This document shows, in pieces, positions 1 to 9,511 of a stretch of DNA of 64,000 nt. Source of the stretch: Photobacterium swingsii (GTDB lineage: Bacteria > Pseudomonadota > Gammaproteobacteria > Enterobacterales > Vibrionaceae); assembly GCF_024346715.1 (NCBI RefSeq), contig NZ_AP024853.1, forward strand, positions 744,001 through 808,000, given 5' to 3'. Under the pieces are notes generated by a model. The model did no database searches. It was not told the DNA's origin and saw nothing but the letters and a program-made list of their open reading frames with translations. Made by a program: the position numbers and the translations under genes. Each line of letters begins with the position of its first letter. The stretch's first letter is position 1.

Positions 1-1610
1 TGAGGGAAGTACACGGGCACACCAAATTCACTGTGTGGGTAATTGCTCATGATCTTCTTGGCTTGCTCATCACTCGCGATACCACTGATGATCGCTAATG
101 CTTCACCAAGCATGTCATATTTATCTACCGCGATATCTTTGCCATTATCAAATAAATAGCTAACGTACATACCACGCTGTGCATTCCAGAACTTATCATT
201 GATCGCTAATTTTAACTGCTTAGCCCATTCGTTATATTTAACCGCATTTCTCGAATCAAACTGCTCAGCCAGTTTCGCCGCTAAACGCATCGCTCGGTAG
301 TGAGTTACATTCGTCGACAAGGCTTTACTGCTACCAATAGCGTTCACATCTTGCGGTGTCCACGTTGAGTACGTTTGGTCTCGCCAATCAAGGAAGGACT
401 GTTCACCCATATACAAGCCAGATTGCTGATCAAAGGCCGCTAAGCGATCGGCTTCCAGTGTATTGCTGATCGCATTATAGGCTCGTTCTGCAAATTGCTC
501 ATACGCTTCACTGTCTAGTGCAGACAGTAATCGCTCTGCACCCAACGCCCACGTTGTACGATCGGTGCTGATCGGCCAACTCCCTCCCGTTCCTGTATCT
601 TGGACAATTTGCTCGCCATCGTATTGCTTTCCAGTATTGGCACGGAAGCCAGACAATTTAAAATTAAGTCCATTCTCAACCCGTGTTGGGTTCATCAATG
701 CTAACGAGAGATCTGCCGCATAGGCTAAATCACGGGTCCACACATAGTGCCACTTGGCACCTGTTTCAAACACTTCCGCTTTAATTGGCTTATTGTAGTT
801 ATAGTTGCCGTCTTTGATTTCAGATACCGACAACTGACTTAGCTCTTTCAGGCTCATCGCAAACAGCGCATCAAAGGCAAGATCACCCGTCACCACTCTT
901 GGGCCTGCTTGCTCGTTGACGATTAAACCTTGATCCAAGGCATCGCGTAACTCTGTCGTTGTTGAAATACCGAATTCACGCTGTTTGGCTTGTGGATCTT
1001 TAACAGAGAACACCACGGTATCTTTAGTGCCATCAAAGTTGGAAAATTGCTTTGCTTCTTTACTTTGATGGCCTTTGTGAACCATGGCTGGATCTATAAT
1101 GGCCTCTGAATAATACTTCTCGGCTTCAGCTTGAGTCGCCTTGGTTACCGTCATAGTTGCACGGCTTTCATCGGCAAAACTGACAGAAAACTTGTAATAG
1201 CCCTTTTCTTTAAAAGTAATGACTGAGTTACAGTCATCGTTCATGCAGTTTTCATTTGTGTCCGGTTTCGGATCGTAGTCCTGCGCTACGTCAAATTCAG
1301 TGGGCTCAGTAAAGTGGGTGTATTCTAGCTGCCAACCAGGATCGGCAATCTTAAACTGGTTACTACCGCGCGCCACTCGAAGTACTGTTTCGTACTTGTT
1401 ATCACCTAAATAGTTCAGCTTGGCATGCGTTGCCGTGCCCCAATCACCATTTAAACCGCGCAGATACAAATCTTCGCTGATAATGGGTTTATCCTCAGGT
1501 TTCGGTGCGACAGTCGGCATATTTACACTCTCTTGTGAGTCAGAGTTAAAATTACACCCGGCAAGCCCGATACATGATGCGACAGCAAGCGCGATAATAC
1601 TCGGTTTCAT
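1..1610 (-). CDS. Six-hairpin glycosidase-like lipoprotein (C-terminus beyond window)
   Basis: The reading frame stays open to the left edge, so only the first ~536 residues are present. The N-terminus is a lipoprotein signal with lipobox LAGC (Cys19, Asn at +2, which suggests the outer membrane). A beta-sandwich resembling starch-binding or E-set domains follows (about residues 35-125, 'LYLRGLNGDWG'). After that comes a helical region of the (alpha/alpha)6 glycosidase type ('WHYVWTRDLAYA', 'GGSWPISTDRTTW'). The ATG at 1610 has AAGGG six bases upstream; the ATG at 1616 directly abuts that site and is less likely. A role in cutting alpha-glucans at the cell surface is inferred from the domain types and from a similar binding-like domain in the alpha-amylase at 60169-62196. 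The exact GH family is uncertain. Confidence 0.75.
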   Translation of the reverse strand, partial: MKPSIIALAVASCIGLAGCNFNSDSQESVNMPTVAPKPEDKPIISEDLYLRGLNGDWGTATHAKLNYLGDNKYETVLRVARGSNQFKIADPGWQLEYTHFTEPTEFDVAQDYDPKPDTNENCMNDDCNSVITFKEKGYYKFSVSFADESRATMTVTKATQAEAEKYYSEAIIDPAMVHKGHQSKEAKQFSNFDGTKDTVVFSVKDPQAKQREFGISTTTELRDALDQGLIVNEQAGPRVVTGDLAFDALFAMSLKELSQLSVSEIKDGNYNYNKPIKAEVFETGAKWHYVWTRDLAYAADLSLALMNPTRVENGLNFKLSGFRANTGKQYDGEQIVQDTGTGGSWPISTDRTTWALGAERLLSALDSEAYEQFAERAYNAISNTLEADRLAAFDQQSGLYMGEQSFLDWRDQTYSTWTPQDVNAIGSSKALSTNVTHYRAMRLAAKLAEQFDSRNAVKYNEWAKQLKLAINDKFWNAQRGMYVSYLFDNGKDIAVDKYDMLGEALAIISGIASDEQAKKIMSNYPHSEFGVPVYFP

Positions 1611-1830
1611 CTTCATCCCTTCCATTCATTATTTTGTGCGCCAGTGTAAAAAACTCACTCTTGCAGGAAAAATAGGTGGGATACGCCAGGTCATAGATAA
1701 AAGCTATATCGCGACGACCAGCCGTGATCTAGATCCATGAAATATGTTTATTCTGACTTGAGCATGATTTCAAATTTGTGATTTGCAAGTAAATTTGTGC
1801 AAAATGGCTCGCACTTTTAAGGAATATGAC

Positions 1831-2742
1831 ATGGATAAATCTCTACAACAGTTTTTACTTGTCGCGCGTTGTAAAAGTATTAGCGCAGCAGCAAGAATGG
1901 CAGGACTGAGCCAACCAACAGTCACCAGTAATCTAAAGAAACTTGAAGAAAACCTTGATGTCGAGCTGTTTGAACGAACATCGAAGGGCATGATATTAAC
2001 CGAATATGGGCGTATTCTTTATCGTCATAGTAATGCGATGCAGCATGAATACAACCTTATGGTACAAAGCATTGGCGAGAGGAAAAAATATCAAGAGGGC
2101 AAAATTAAAATCGGCACTGGCGATGCGTGGTGGCCACTGTTTGTAAAGCAAGCACTGGATGAACACCTTACACTGTCACCGCTAGCGTCCACCCATGTTG
2201 AATTTGGTAATCACCTCTGCTTAATGGACTCATTGATCAATGAAGAGATCGAGTTTTTCATTGGCCATGAAATCGTGGGGTTATCTGAAAAATGTGATGT
2301 GACTTTTATCCCTCTCTTTCAAACGACCGACGCTTATTTTGTCTCACCTGATCACCCGCTCTTAGGCAAAACAGTCACCAACGACATGCTGCACGAATAC
2401 CCAGCTCTCTCGGTCACTTATGATGCGAAGAAATTCAGTCATATCGTCGACAACCCAACCCCAAAACAACACGAGCGTGATCGCCAGCAACTTGATGAAC
2501 GCGCAACCTATGAGCTGGATTCTTTACTTGCCAGTATCGATGCTCTTAAGAGTAGCGTGGCAATTATGTCTTACACCAAAGCGCTACAAACGTATCTGGA
2601 ATCTTTTGGCCTACGATGTCTAACCATGGAAAAAGCCCCCAATGCAGGCACAGTGGGCATTTACCATCATCGAAGAGAGACATCAGAATCTCACTTGGTA
2701 CTCATGGAAAAGATCACTCAACTCGCTGCTAAGTTATCGTAA
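1831..2742 (+). CDS. LysR-family transcriptional regulator
   Basis: This is a 303-residue LysR-type regulator with an N-terminal winged helix ('ISAAARMAGLSQPTVTSNLKKL', seen over residues ~17-38) and a C-terminal effector-binding domain. The frame is open from 1783, but the ATG at 1831 is chosen because AAGGA lies about seven bases upstream and the protein then starts in the usual way for the family (MDKSLQQFLLVA). It lies divergently from the lipoprotein gene at 1610 with about 220 bp between them, so it may control that gene; this is inference. The next gene (vxrA) starts 90 bp downstream on the same strand but appears to form its own operon. The effector is not recognisable. Confidence 0.85.
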   Translation: MDKSLQQFLLVARCKSISAAARMAGLSQPTVTSNLKKLEENLDVELFERTSKGMILTEYGRILYRHSNAMQHEYNLMVQSIGERKKYQEGKIKIGTGDAWWPLFVKQALDEHLTLSPLASTHVEFGNHLCLMDSLINEEIEFFIGHEIVGLSEKCDVTFIPLFQTTDAYFVSPDHPLLGKTVTNDMLHEYPALSVTYDAKKFSHIVDNPTPKQHERDRQQLDERATYELDSLLASIDALKSSVAIMSYTKALQTYLESFGLRCLTMEKAPNAGTVGIYHHRRETSESHLVLMEKITQLAAKLS

Positions 2743-2832
2743 GGCTTAACGACAATGTTGACACTGGGGTTACAAATCAAAACGAAAAAACGATACCATT
2801 AGGTACATCTTCTCTTATCTCATCGCCACTTT

Positions 2833-4332
2833 ATGCGCTTATCTCGGTTTTCAAACGGCTTCTATTGGCAAAAAGTCTCTTTATTGTTAGTGCTACTGAT
2901 CACGAGTATTTCTGCCGTCGCGAATACAATGAGTTTGCAAGATAAGTGGCTGGCTTTTTATCAACAAAATTGGCGCGATAACCCTGTGACACTTTCGCAA
3001 CAGTTACTAAGCCAATACCCGAACACGTTATTGCAATCTGCAGTGCAATACCCAGATTTTGACCATTACACTTGGCAAGATATTCAACAGTTGGCCACGG
3101 TGAGTTCAACGTGCTTAACTCCTACATCGAGTAATGAGAAACTTAAAACGGCCATCGAGTTTGAATTGGCGATTTGTTCTATTCAAAGAAAAAAAAGTGA
3201 TAAAAAAGATAGCGATGTACTCGATTTAAGCTGGTTTAGTAAGCATGCCCTTCGCCATCCCGCTGGCGCAAGCTATGCTGATCGCTACTTCGAGCAAAAA
3301 GGCATCACCAATATCAGTGTTCCTTTTCAGAATTATTTAAGTGCGGACAATCCCGCGCACCCTTTACATGGCTTCTTTAATCAGCTTTCACCGAAAGGAC
3401 GTGATGCTCTATTAAATGGTTATCGAGCTTGGCTCGAAAAAGAAGATTTATGGCTAAGTGGCGAAAGTGGCTGGAAAAAAATACCCGCGAAGGTTTGGCA
3501 ACCCATAGCTAATGATCTCGCTATCAAACTGAATGGGAATAGCTGCGCCTTTCGTTACAGCAATCTCTGTTTAAGCGACCAGAAACCAAATACAACGCCA
3601 TTAAAGCTCATTTCAATACTACTTCTGTTTGGTATGGTCATTATTGGCTTAAAAAGCCTGCTTCAAAGGCAGCAACAAAATCGAGATAAGCGTTTTATCC
3701 TACAACTGCTGACCCATGAGCTACGGACACCTATTGCAAGTTTAGGGCTAACAGTCGAAATGTTTAGGGACGAATTCGATAATCTAAATCAAGCATCTCA
3801 GCAAGCAATGTGGCGGTTATTCGCCGATCACCAACGATTAGCCCAACTAACTGAGACTAGCAAAGGTTACCTGAGTACCGATAAGAACCAACAGTTGATA
3901 CAACAAACCGCAGAGCTCGAAGAATGGCTAACACATGTTTGTGATAAACATGAGATCGATTTTACATACAGTGGCTATCAACATGAAAGTAACCGTACAC
4001 TTACTTTGCCTTTTTATTGGCTGTCGCTCTGCTTAGACAACTTGATCAACAATGCAAAGCAACATGGGAAAGGTGAAGTCAGCGTTAAGGTTGAGCTACT
4101 ACCAACAATACAAGCCAAGGGAAAATCGCCAAACACACTACGTATCAGTGTTTGCGATCATGGGTATTTCCCTTCATTGTTTGAACGCTGGTTAACCGAG
4201 TTATCGCCTAAACAACGCCCCAACAATATGGGGATCGGGCTGAGCATCGTCGCGCGATTAATGACCCAAATGGGCGGACGATTAATCATAAAAAGAAAAC
4301 CAACCCGATGTATTTTGGAGCTACCGTTATGA
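2833..4332 (+). CDS. vxrA: VxrA-like sensor histidine kinase (DUF3404 sensor domain)
   Basis: This is a 499-residue membrane sensor kinase. A signal anchor (residues ~15-30) is followed by a periplasmic domain to ~255 that contains several Cys residues (C94, C115, C238, C246). A second membrane helix (~257-273) leads to a HisKA region with the phosphoacceptor in 'LLTHELRTP' (His295). The ATPase has an N box 'DNLINNAKQHG' (~402-412) and a G box 'NMGIGLSIV'. The gene overlaps the response regulator gene by an ATGA junction. This architecture and the A-B-C gene order match VxrA of the Vibrio VxrAB (WigKR) envelope-stress and type VI secretion system. The assignment comes from remembered family features, not an alignment. 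No clear Shine-Dalgarno precedes the ATG. Confidence 0.8.
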   Translation: MRLSRFSNGFYWQKVSLLLVLLITSISAVANTMSLQDKWLAFYQQNWRDNPVTLSQQLLSQYPNTLLQSAVQYPDFDHYTWQDIQQLATVSSTCLTPTSSNEKLKTAIEFELAICSIQRKKSDKKDSDVLDLSWFSKHALRHPAGASYADRYFEQKGITNISVPFQNYLSADNPAHPLHGFFNQLSPKGRDALLNGYRAWLEKEDLWLSGESGWKKIPAKVWQPIANDLAIKLNGNSCAFRYSNLCLSDQKPNTTPLKLISILLLFGMVIIGLKSLLQRQQQNRDKRFILQLLTHELRTPIASLGLTVEMFRDEFDNLNQASQQAMWRLFADHQRLAQLTETSKGYLSTDKNQQLIQQTAELEEWLTHVCDKHEIDFTYSGYQHESNRTLTLPFYWLSLCLDNLINNAKQHGKGEVSVKVELLPTIQAKGKSPNTLRISVCDHGYFPSLFERWLTELSPKQRPNNMGIGLSIVARLMTQMGGRLIIKRKPTRCILELPL

Positions 4333-4994
4333 GCCATATATTACTGATTGAAGACGATGTATTACTAGGCGATGGCCTACGTCAGTACCTTGTCGCTCAT
4401 GGCTTTGAATGCACTTGGGTAACAGCATCTCACAACGTAGAGAAATATTGGTTTAAAGCCGATTTAGTGGTACTTGATCGCCAACTGGATGATGGCGATA
4501 GCCTCAAACATTTGCCGTACTGGCTTAACTTGAAAGCAGTACCTGTGATCATTTTGACAGCAAAAGTGGATGTAGAGCAGCGCGTAGAAGGGCTGATGAC
4601 TGGCGCAAAAGACTATATGACTAAGCCCTTTGCCCAAGAAGAGTTACTGGCAAGGATCATAACCCAACTGCGCCCTATAGGTTCCGGGCAAATCAGCTAC
4701 CAATCACTGACCATTGACCCCTCAAAACGACTTATTAAGCGAATTGTTAAGCAGCAAAGCACTGAGATAAACCTCAAGCCTAAAGAGTTTCAGCTATTGC
4801 TTTTATTAATCCAAAATCAAGGGCGTGTTTTTCATCGCGAAGAGCTACTCAACAAAATTTGGGGCTATCAGGCATTTCCAACGACACGCACTGTCGATAA
4901 TCATATTTTGCGACTTCGTCAGCAATTCCCTGAACTCAATATAGAAACACATCGTGGCATTGGTTACCGCCTAATGGAGGCAACTACGTCATGA
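4329..4994 (+). CDS. vxrB: VxrB-like OmpR-family response regulator
   Basis: This 221-residue regulator has a receiver domain with the acidic pair 'EDD' (residues 8-10), phosphoacceptor Asp50 ('ADLVVLD') and conserved Lys99 ('DYMTKPF'). The C-terminal OmpR/PhoB winged helix includes 'VFHREELLNKIWG' and 'TVDNHILRLRQQF'. Translation is taken to start at the ATG at 4329, whose bases overlap the vxrA stop codon (ATGA), rather than at an in-frame ATG 21 bases upstream inside vxrA. It also overlaps the next gene by ATGA, so the three genes are probably translationally coupled. In Vibrio the VxrB homologue controls cell-wall synthesis, biofilm and T6SS genes; whether that holds here is inference. 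Confidence 0.85.
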   Translation: MSHILLIEDDVLLGDGLRQYLVAHGFECTWVTASHNVEKYWFKADLVVLDRQLDDGDSLKHLPYWLNLKAVPVIILTAKVDVEQRVEGLMTGAKDYMTKPFAQEELLARIITQLRPIGSGQISYQSLTIDPSKRLIKRIVKQQSTEINLKPKEFQLLLLLIQNQGRVFHREELLNKIWGYQAFPTTRTVDNHILRLRQQFPELNIETHRGIGYRLMEATTS

Positions 4995-5836
4995 AAATAA
5001 AAACACTCGCCTTAATAGGGTGCCTGCTAGCACCAATCGCTGGGAGAGCTTCTTGGTTTCCCAACTCACCGTTACAACCAACACTCGATGCATTACTCGC
5101 GGCGCACCCGCAGCGAGCTTGGCAAGAGCTGCTGCTTGCAGTTGGCCAATCCAATATAGATAGCCTTCATTGGCAACCGATCAAAAATGAAATAATGGCA
5201 CAGACAAGCTGTGGGCAAGAGTTAATGAGTAATCCACCACACTTACCTGCGACCCTATCTTTAGCCATCATTAGTCGTTCGGGGCTGTCCAGCCTTGGCT
5301 ATCAAATCAAGTTCTCTGCTGAACAAGCGAGCCTGATGCAAAACTTTACACTGTATAACCCACAGGGCAAGCAACTACTCGAAGGAAAGCTATTGCCTAA
5401 TAGTGGCTATCAAGAGTGGGAAACCGATGATCTGCTCGCGAAACCCCAAGCAGGGCTTTATCAATTAGAGATTGGTACAAACCGCTATCCACTCCTTATT
5501 GCAGACAATGACACTGAAAATTGGCTAGCCCGAAAGGGAACGCGTAACCCCCAGCTTATAACCCATTTGCCGGAAACGGTTACACACTGCTCTCCACCCG
5601 CGCTGAGCTGGCAGTGGTTTGATCAAGGTTATAACCAAATTGGCTTAAAGCGACCTATAGATCTCAAAAAAGTAACGCAGAGTAAAACGGATACAGAAAC
5701 AAACACGCTTATCCCTTCTCCACCTTCCAACAAGGCGAGCTATTTAAGTGCATCAGCCTCTATTTTTGAGTACCAATCAGGTGTAAAAATTGAGTATATC
5801 CATAGGGTTGCCATTCCCTTTTCAGCTAAACCTTAA
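4991..5836 (+). CDS. vxrC: VxrC-like secreted DUF2861 protein
   Basis: This 281-residue protein begins with a short signal peptide (MKIKTLALIGCLLAPIAGRA) and is predicted to be periplasmic. Its start overlaps the vxrB stop (ATGA), which ties it to the two-component system. Position and size fit the DUF2861 protein VxrC of vibrios, whose molecular role is not established. Two Cys residues in the mature part (in 'AQTSCGQEL' and 'VTHCSPP') could form a disulfide. There is no obvious enzymatic motif. The vxrD and vxrE genes I associate with the Vibrio operon are absent: the next gene encodes a glycoside-hydrolase-like protein. Confidence 0.75.
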   Translation: MKIKTLALIGCLLAPIAGRASWFPNSPLQPTLDALLAAHPQRAWQELLLAVGQSNIDSLHWQPIKNEIMAQTSCGQELMSNPPHLPATLSLAIISRSGLSSLGYQIKFSAEQASLMQNFTLYNPQGKQLLEGKLLPNSGYQEWETDDLLAKPQAGLYQLEIGTNRYPLLIADNDTENWLARKGTRNPQLITHLPETVTHCSPPALSWQWFDQGYNQIGLKRPIDLKKVTQSKTDTETNTLIPSPPSNKASYLSASASIFEYQSGVKIEYIHRVAIPFSAKP

Positions 5837-5964
5837 CGACCAGAAGCTTTTTTATTAAGACAGCTCATCAAGCTATTATCACTTCAGAAATAGAGACAAA
5901 CAGGTGACAATTGAGAGGCAGAGATAACGTTTAATAACCGTAATAAACACAGACGGAGTTAAGC

Positions 5965-8253
5965 ATGTCACTCGTAACAAAACCTTTTCCACTCGCAGCA
6001 TTGATAGCCGTATTGGCTGCGCCTTCAGTAAATGCTCGTGCACTCAGCATCGAATTAAAAAATGCTGCTGAAGTCGTCACGATTACGCCTGCATCTCTAA
6101 AATTAGACTGGCAAACGACGAACCAAACCTCCATGACAGTCAATTCACCAAACTTAACGGTCAACGGAAAGCCTCAGACCATCAATCAGCTCGTTCAGCC
6201 TTCACCTCATCAAGCCGAGTGGACGCTGAAACCCAGTAACATTCACGTTAAAGCAAGCTTGAAAGACAATCTAACACTCTCTTTTAGCCTCGATAACAAC
6301 GTCATTATCGCGAGAAATCACCCAATGACATTGGCATGGTTTGATTTGCCACAAAAAGAGACCCAAACGCTTTATTTGCCTTTTAGTGAAGGGATGCGCA
6401 TTCCCATTAATAATGCCACTTGGGGCAAGTATCTGGAGCAAAACCACTCGGGTGCTAACACAACTCAAGATTTAAAAATGCCTTTTTGGACAGCGAAAAA
6501 CAGCGACCGTTATGTCACTGTCCAGCTGCTGAATGCAACAAACAACCGCTTAGTTTTTTCCAGCACTCAAAAGCAGGTGGATATGTTCGCTTCTCACCAA
6601 TTTACACCACTAAATCAAACCGAGCCTTTTGATGTGCAGATCAGCCTTGATGATCAACGCCTCGATGGCGCAAAACGCTATCGCCAATACCGAATCAATC
6701 AAGGTTTAGCGACTCCCCTTGCAGAAAAAATTAAAACAACGCCGAATGTGGCAAAGATGATTGGCGCTTCTCAGGTGTACCTATTCGGTTCTGACGGGAT
6801 AAGTCCAGAAGACGTGGTTAACTGGTGGCAACTTAAAGACTGGTACTTTACGCGTTCAACACTTGCCATTCCCACAGAAGCGAATAAGGAACTCAAAGCA
6901 CTCACTCAAGGTAAGGATTGGCTAAGCCATTATCATAAACAATTATTGGTCGACAGTATTAATGCCTCGCTTCGCACTAAGTATCCGGCCCCTCTACCAA
7001 CCCTGACGAACAATGGCATTGCAGCACAATTTAAAGCCGTTCAGTTACGAAAGAAATGGTTAGCACAGCATGCCCAGCCTTATCTGAATAATAGTAAAAA
7101 GTGGGGACAGGCACTGTCAGAAGACATGATTGCATCACTCAAAAACTCAGGTATTCACAAACTCTGGCTAGGGCTAGACAATTGGATACCCGCTTTCTAT
7201 CAACCAGAGATGGTCGATAAAGCCAAACAAGCAGGCTACCTTGTAGCAACCTACGATTCTTACAATACCGCCATTCCGCTGGGCTTAAATGATGGTTGGC
7301 TAACAGCCCAATTACCGAATGCGATGCGTAAGCAATGTGCCATTGAGCTTGCGGATGGCACCAAGAAAAAAGGCTTTAGAGGCAATGGCTACTACCTCAA
7401 CCCGATATGTGATTTAAAGTACGTTCAGCAAAGGGTCAAAGACATAGTGAAATACGGGCGTTTCAATAGCCTATTTTTAGATGTTGATGGCACTGCAATG
7501 GCACGTGAAGATTACCATGCTAAAAGTAATGAATCCCAGATGCTTAATGGGTTTAACAATCGCATGGACTGGATAGCAAAAAATACGGGGGTAGTATTAG
7601 GCTCAGAAGATGGCAATAGCTTAACCACGACAGGGACAGCTTTTGCTCATGGCTTAGAAACAGTCGGCTTTGGCTGGACAGATAAAGACATGAAGAGTAA
7701 TAAAAACTCACCGTATTATCTTGGACGTTGGTATCCCGATCATAAGCCTGATTTCTTCTTCAAATCAGCCAAGGTAAAAGCGCCTTATAAAACACTGCTG
7801 TTTGCACCACAATACCGCGTACCCTTATACCAAACCGTATTTCATGATGAAGTGATTAACAGCCACCACTGGCACAGCGATAGCCTCAAGTTCAGTAACG
7901 TGCAAACAGAGCGTGATTTGATTTCGATGCTCTATAACACACCAGCCATGATTCATCTCAGCCGTGATGAAGCCAAAAGTGTCAATAGTCCGAGAATAAA
8001 GGCACTGAAACACTACCAAGCAGGCTATGAACCGATTCATCAACAGCTGTGGAATAAACAGCTTATAGATTTTAAATGGTTAGATAATAAAGGAAACATC
8101 CAACAAACTCGCTTCAGTGATGGCAGTATAATTACAGCTAACTTTTCAGGTGAACCTTTTAAATATGGTCAGGATCAATTAGCAGCACACTCCCTCGTTG
8201 CTGAATTAATCACAGGGGAAAAAGTATACTGGTCGAGTAAAGCGTTTAATTAA
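5965..8253 (+). CDS. Secreted glycoside-hydrolase-like protein, substrate unknown
   Basis: This 762-residue protein has a signal peptide (cleavage near 'VNARA', residue ~25). An N-terminal beta-sandwich region (to ~200) is followed by what looks like a TIM-barrel glycosidase. Candidate catalytic acids are Asp506 and Asp508 in 'LFLDVDGTAMARED' and Glu548/Asp549 in 'GSEDGNS'. A small beta domain closes the C-terminus. The overall look is closest to the GH101/GH129-type retaining enzymes acting on alpha-linked sugars, but that is a weak recognition from memory. The ATG at 5965 has GGAG seven bases upstream. It follows vxrC by ~130 bp and could be co-regulated by VxrAB. A long hairpin lies just after the stop. 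Confidence 0.6.
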   Translation: MSLVTKPFPLAALIAVLAAPSVNARALSIELKNAAEVVTITPASLKLDWQTTNQTSMTVNSPNLTVNGKPQTINQLVQPSPHQAEWTLKPSNIHVKASLKDNLTLSFSLDNNVIIARNHPMTLAWFDLPQKETQTLYLPFSEGMRIPINNATWGKYLEQNHSGANTTQDLKMPFWTAKNSDRYVTVQLLNATNNRLVFSSTQKQVDMFASHQFTPLNQTEPFDVQISLDDQRLDGAKRYRQYRINQGLATPLAEKIKTTPNVAKMIGASQVYLFGSDGISPEDVVNWWQLKDWYFTRSTLAIPTEANKELKALTQGKDWLSHYHKQLLVDSINASLRTKYPAPLPTLTNNGIAAQFKAVQLRKKWLAQHAQPYLNNSKKWGQALSEDMIASLKNSGIHKLWLGLDNWIPAFYQPEMVDKAKQAGYLVATYDSYNTAIPLGLNDGWLTAQLPNAMRKQCAIELADGTKKKGFRGNGYYLNPICDLKYVQQRVKDIVKYGRFNSLFLDVDGTAMAREDYHAKSNESQMLNGFNNRMDWIAKNTGVVLGSEDGNSLTTTGTAFAHGLETVGFGWTDKDMKSNKNSPYYLGRWYPDHKPDFFFKSAKVKAPYKTLLFAPQYRVPLYQTVFHDEVINSHHWHSDSLKFSNVQTERDLISMLYNTPAMIHLSRDEAKSVNSPRIKALKHYQAGYEPIHQQLWNKQLIDFKWLDNKGNIQQTRFSDGSIITANFSGEPFKYGQDQLAAHSLVAELITGEKVYWSSKAFN

Positions 8254-8269
8254 CTTTTATCACTTAGAC

Positions 8270-8326
8270 TGCGCCGCATCATTTAGAATGTCACTGACCT
8301 GTGTTCATTCTAAATATCGCGGCGCA
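8270..8326. terminator. Long imperfect hairpin between convergent genes
   Basis: The arms 8270-8290 and 8306-8326 are reverse complements over about 21 bp with mismatches only in a three-base stretch (outer GCGCCGC/GCGGCGC, inner ATTTAGAATG/CATTCTAAAT) around a 15-base loop. It sits between the convergent glycosidase and diguanylate cyclase genes. A run of T is missing on either side, so it may be a terminator, an RNA-stabilising 3' structure or a repeat element. Confidence 0.5.
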
Positions 8327-8389
8327 AATATAATCAAAAACACAATGACAATATTATATAACGGCAATATGGTTACAAAATGTTAATCA

Positions 8390-9475
8390 CTAGCTATACT
8401 GATAACCCATGACACAATTTCGCCCTGCTTGCTTTGCACGATACAATGCAACATCTGCATTTTTAAGACACTGAGCAATATCAATACCATGCCTATATTC
8501 AGCAAAACCAATAGAAACGGTGAATTTTGGGATTCCCTCTAGGTCAATACTCTCAATTTTATAACGTAAACGATCTAAGATTGAGTGGATATCTGACGAT
8601 GATACTTTATTACCTCGAAGAATAATTAAGAACTCTTCTCCTCCCCACCTAAACGCCACATCAGACTCCCTGATACTCGTTTTAATACAATCAGAAAAAG
8701 CTCTAATCGTTTTATCACCGACATCATGACCGTAGTTATCGTTTATCTTTTTAAAGTTATCAAGATCAAAAAAACAGAATGCCTTTGTTCTCTTGTCTAC
8801 TTTATGCTCTTTAAATGTATCTCTCCTTCTTAACCCCGATAGGCCATCAATTTTAAGACCATACAAGTAATTTAGTATCAACAACTTAATAAAAACCAGC
8901 AAGATAGATAGAGGCACGAGCAAGGTAAATAAATCAAATACTCTACCTAATTCAAAATCGAGGTAAATTGCATTGTTTTTTTGATCATAGCGCTTAAATT
9001 TAAGAACATAATTACCCTTATCTATACTTTCTTTACGTATATCGGTTAACCCTACCCCTAAAAGTAAATCATTGACAAAAATTGGGTATGATACAGTAAA
9101 GACTAAATCATAAGGTGGAAAAGCATTCTCATATACGTTACTTATACAGTATTCATTCGCCTTCTTTTTTCTTGCACATTGGTACCATGATCGACTCTTA
9201 CTATCAAAATCTGATGTTACTAATTCAGAGTTAGAGATGTTAGTCCCATTTTCATAGGCTACATTTAATGTCTTAAACTCCTTTATCATATACAGTGTTT
9301 TAACTAAATCTCCCTTTCCTTTTAGTTCTGAGTGAATGATTATTTGTTTATTTAACACTGAATACTCTTTTGCCTTATTTATTTCAAAGTGTACTTTCTC
9401 GTAAATTTTTTTATGTTCATAGAAAAGTAATACAACAAAAGATGTACACACGATAACAACCGAACTCAATGCCAC
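8390..9475 (-). CDS. Membrane diguanylate cyclase with extracytoplasmic Cache-like sensor
   Basis: This is a GGDEF protein with one N-terminal membrane helix, an extracytoplasmic region resembling a Cache domain ('SKSRSWYQCA', ~92-101), a second helix (~180-203) and a C-terminal cyclase. The active site GGEEF is at 278-282, with metal-binding 'FDLDNFKKIND' at ~236-246 and an inhibitory site RESD at 269-272 five residues before GGEEF, so it should make c-di-GMP and be product-inhibited. The first canonical start is a GTG at 9475, which lacks a ribosome site and would cut short the basic N-terminus. A strong AAGGAAGGA at 9524-9516 instead points to an in-frame ATT (9511) or ATA (9508). The gene looks more AT-rich than its neighbours, which may reflect transfer. 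Confidence 0.85.
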   Translation of the reverse strand: MALSSVVIVCTSFVVLLFYEHKKIYEKVHFEINKAKEYSVLNKQIIIHSELKGKGDLVKTLYMIKEFKTLNVAYENGTNISNSELVTSDFDSKSRSWYQCARKKKANEYCISNVYENAFPPYDLVFTVSYPIFVNDLLLGVGLTDIRKESIDKGNYVLKFKRYDQKNNAIYLDFELGRVFDLFTLLVPLSILLVFIKLLILNYLYGLKIDGLSGLRRRDTFKEHKVDKRTKAFCFFDLDNFKKINDNYGHDVGDKTIRAFSDCIKTSIRESDVAFRWGGEEFLIILRGNKVSSSDIHSILDRLRYKIESIDLEGIPKFTVSIGFAEYRHGIDIAQCLKNADVALYRAKQAGRNCVMGYQYS

Positions 9476-9511
9476 ATTTATGATGTGTTTTTTATATGAT
9501 ATTTTTATAAT

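Noticed and set aside
1420..1740. 106-residue plus-strand frame
   Set aside because: It lies antisense to the lipoprotein start and its upstream region, with no ribosome site or protein-like pattern; judged a shadow.
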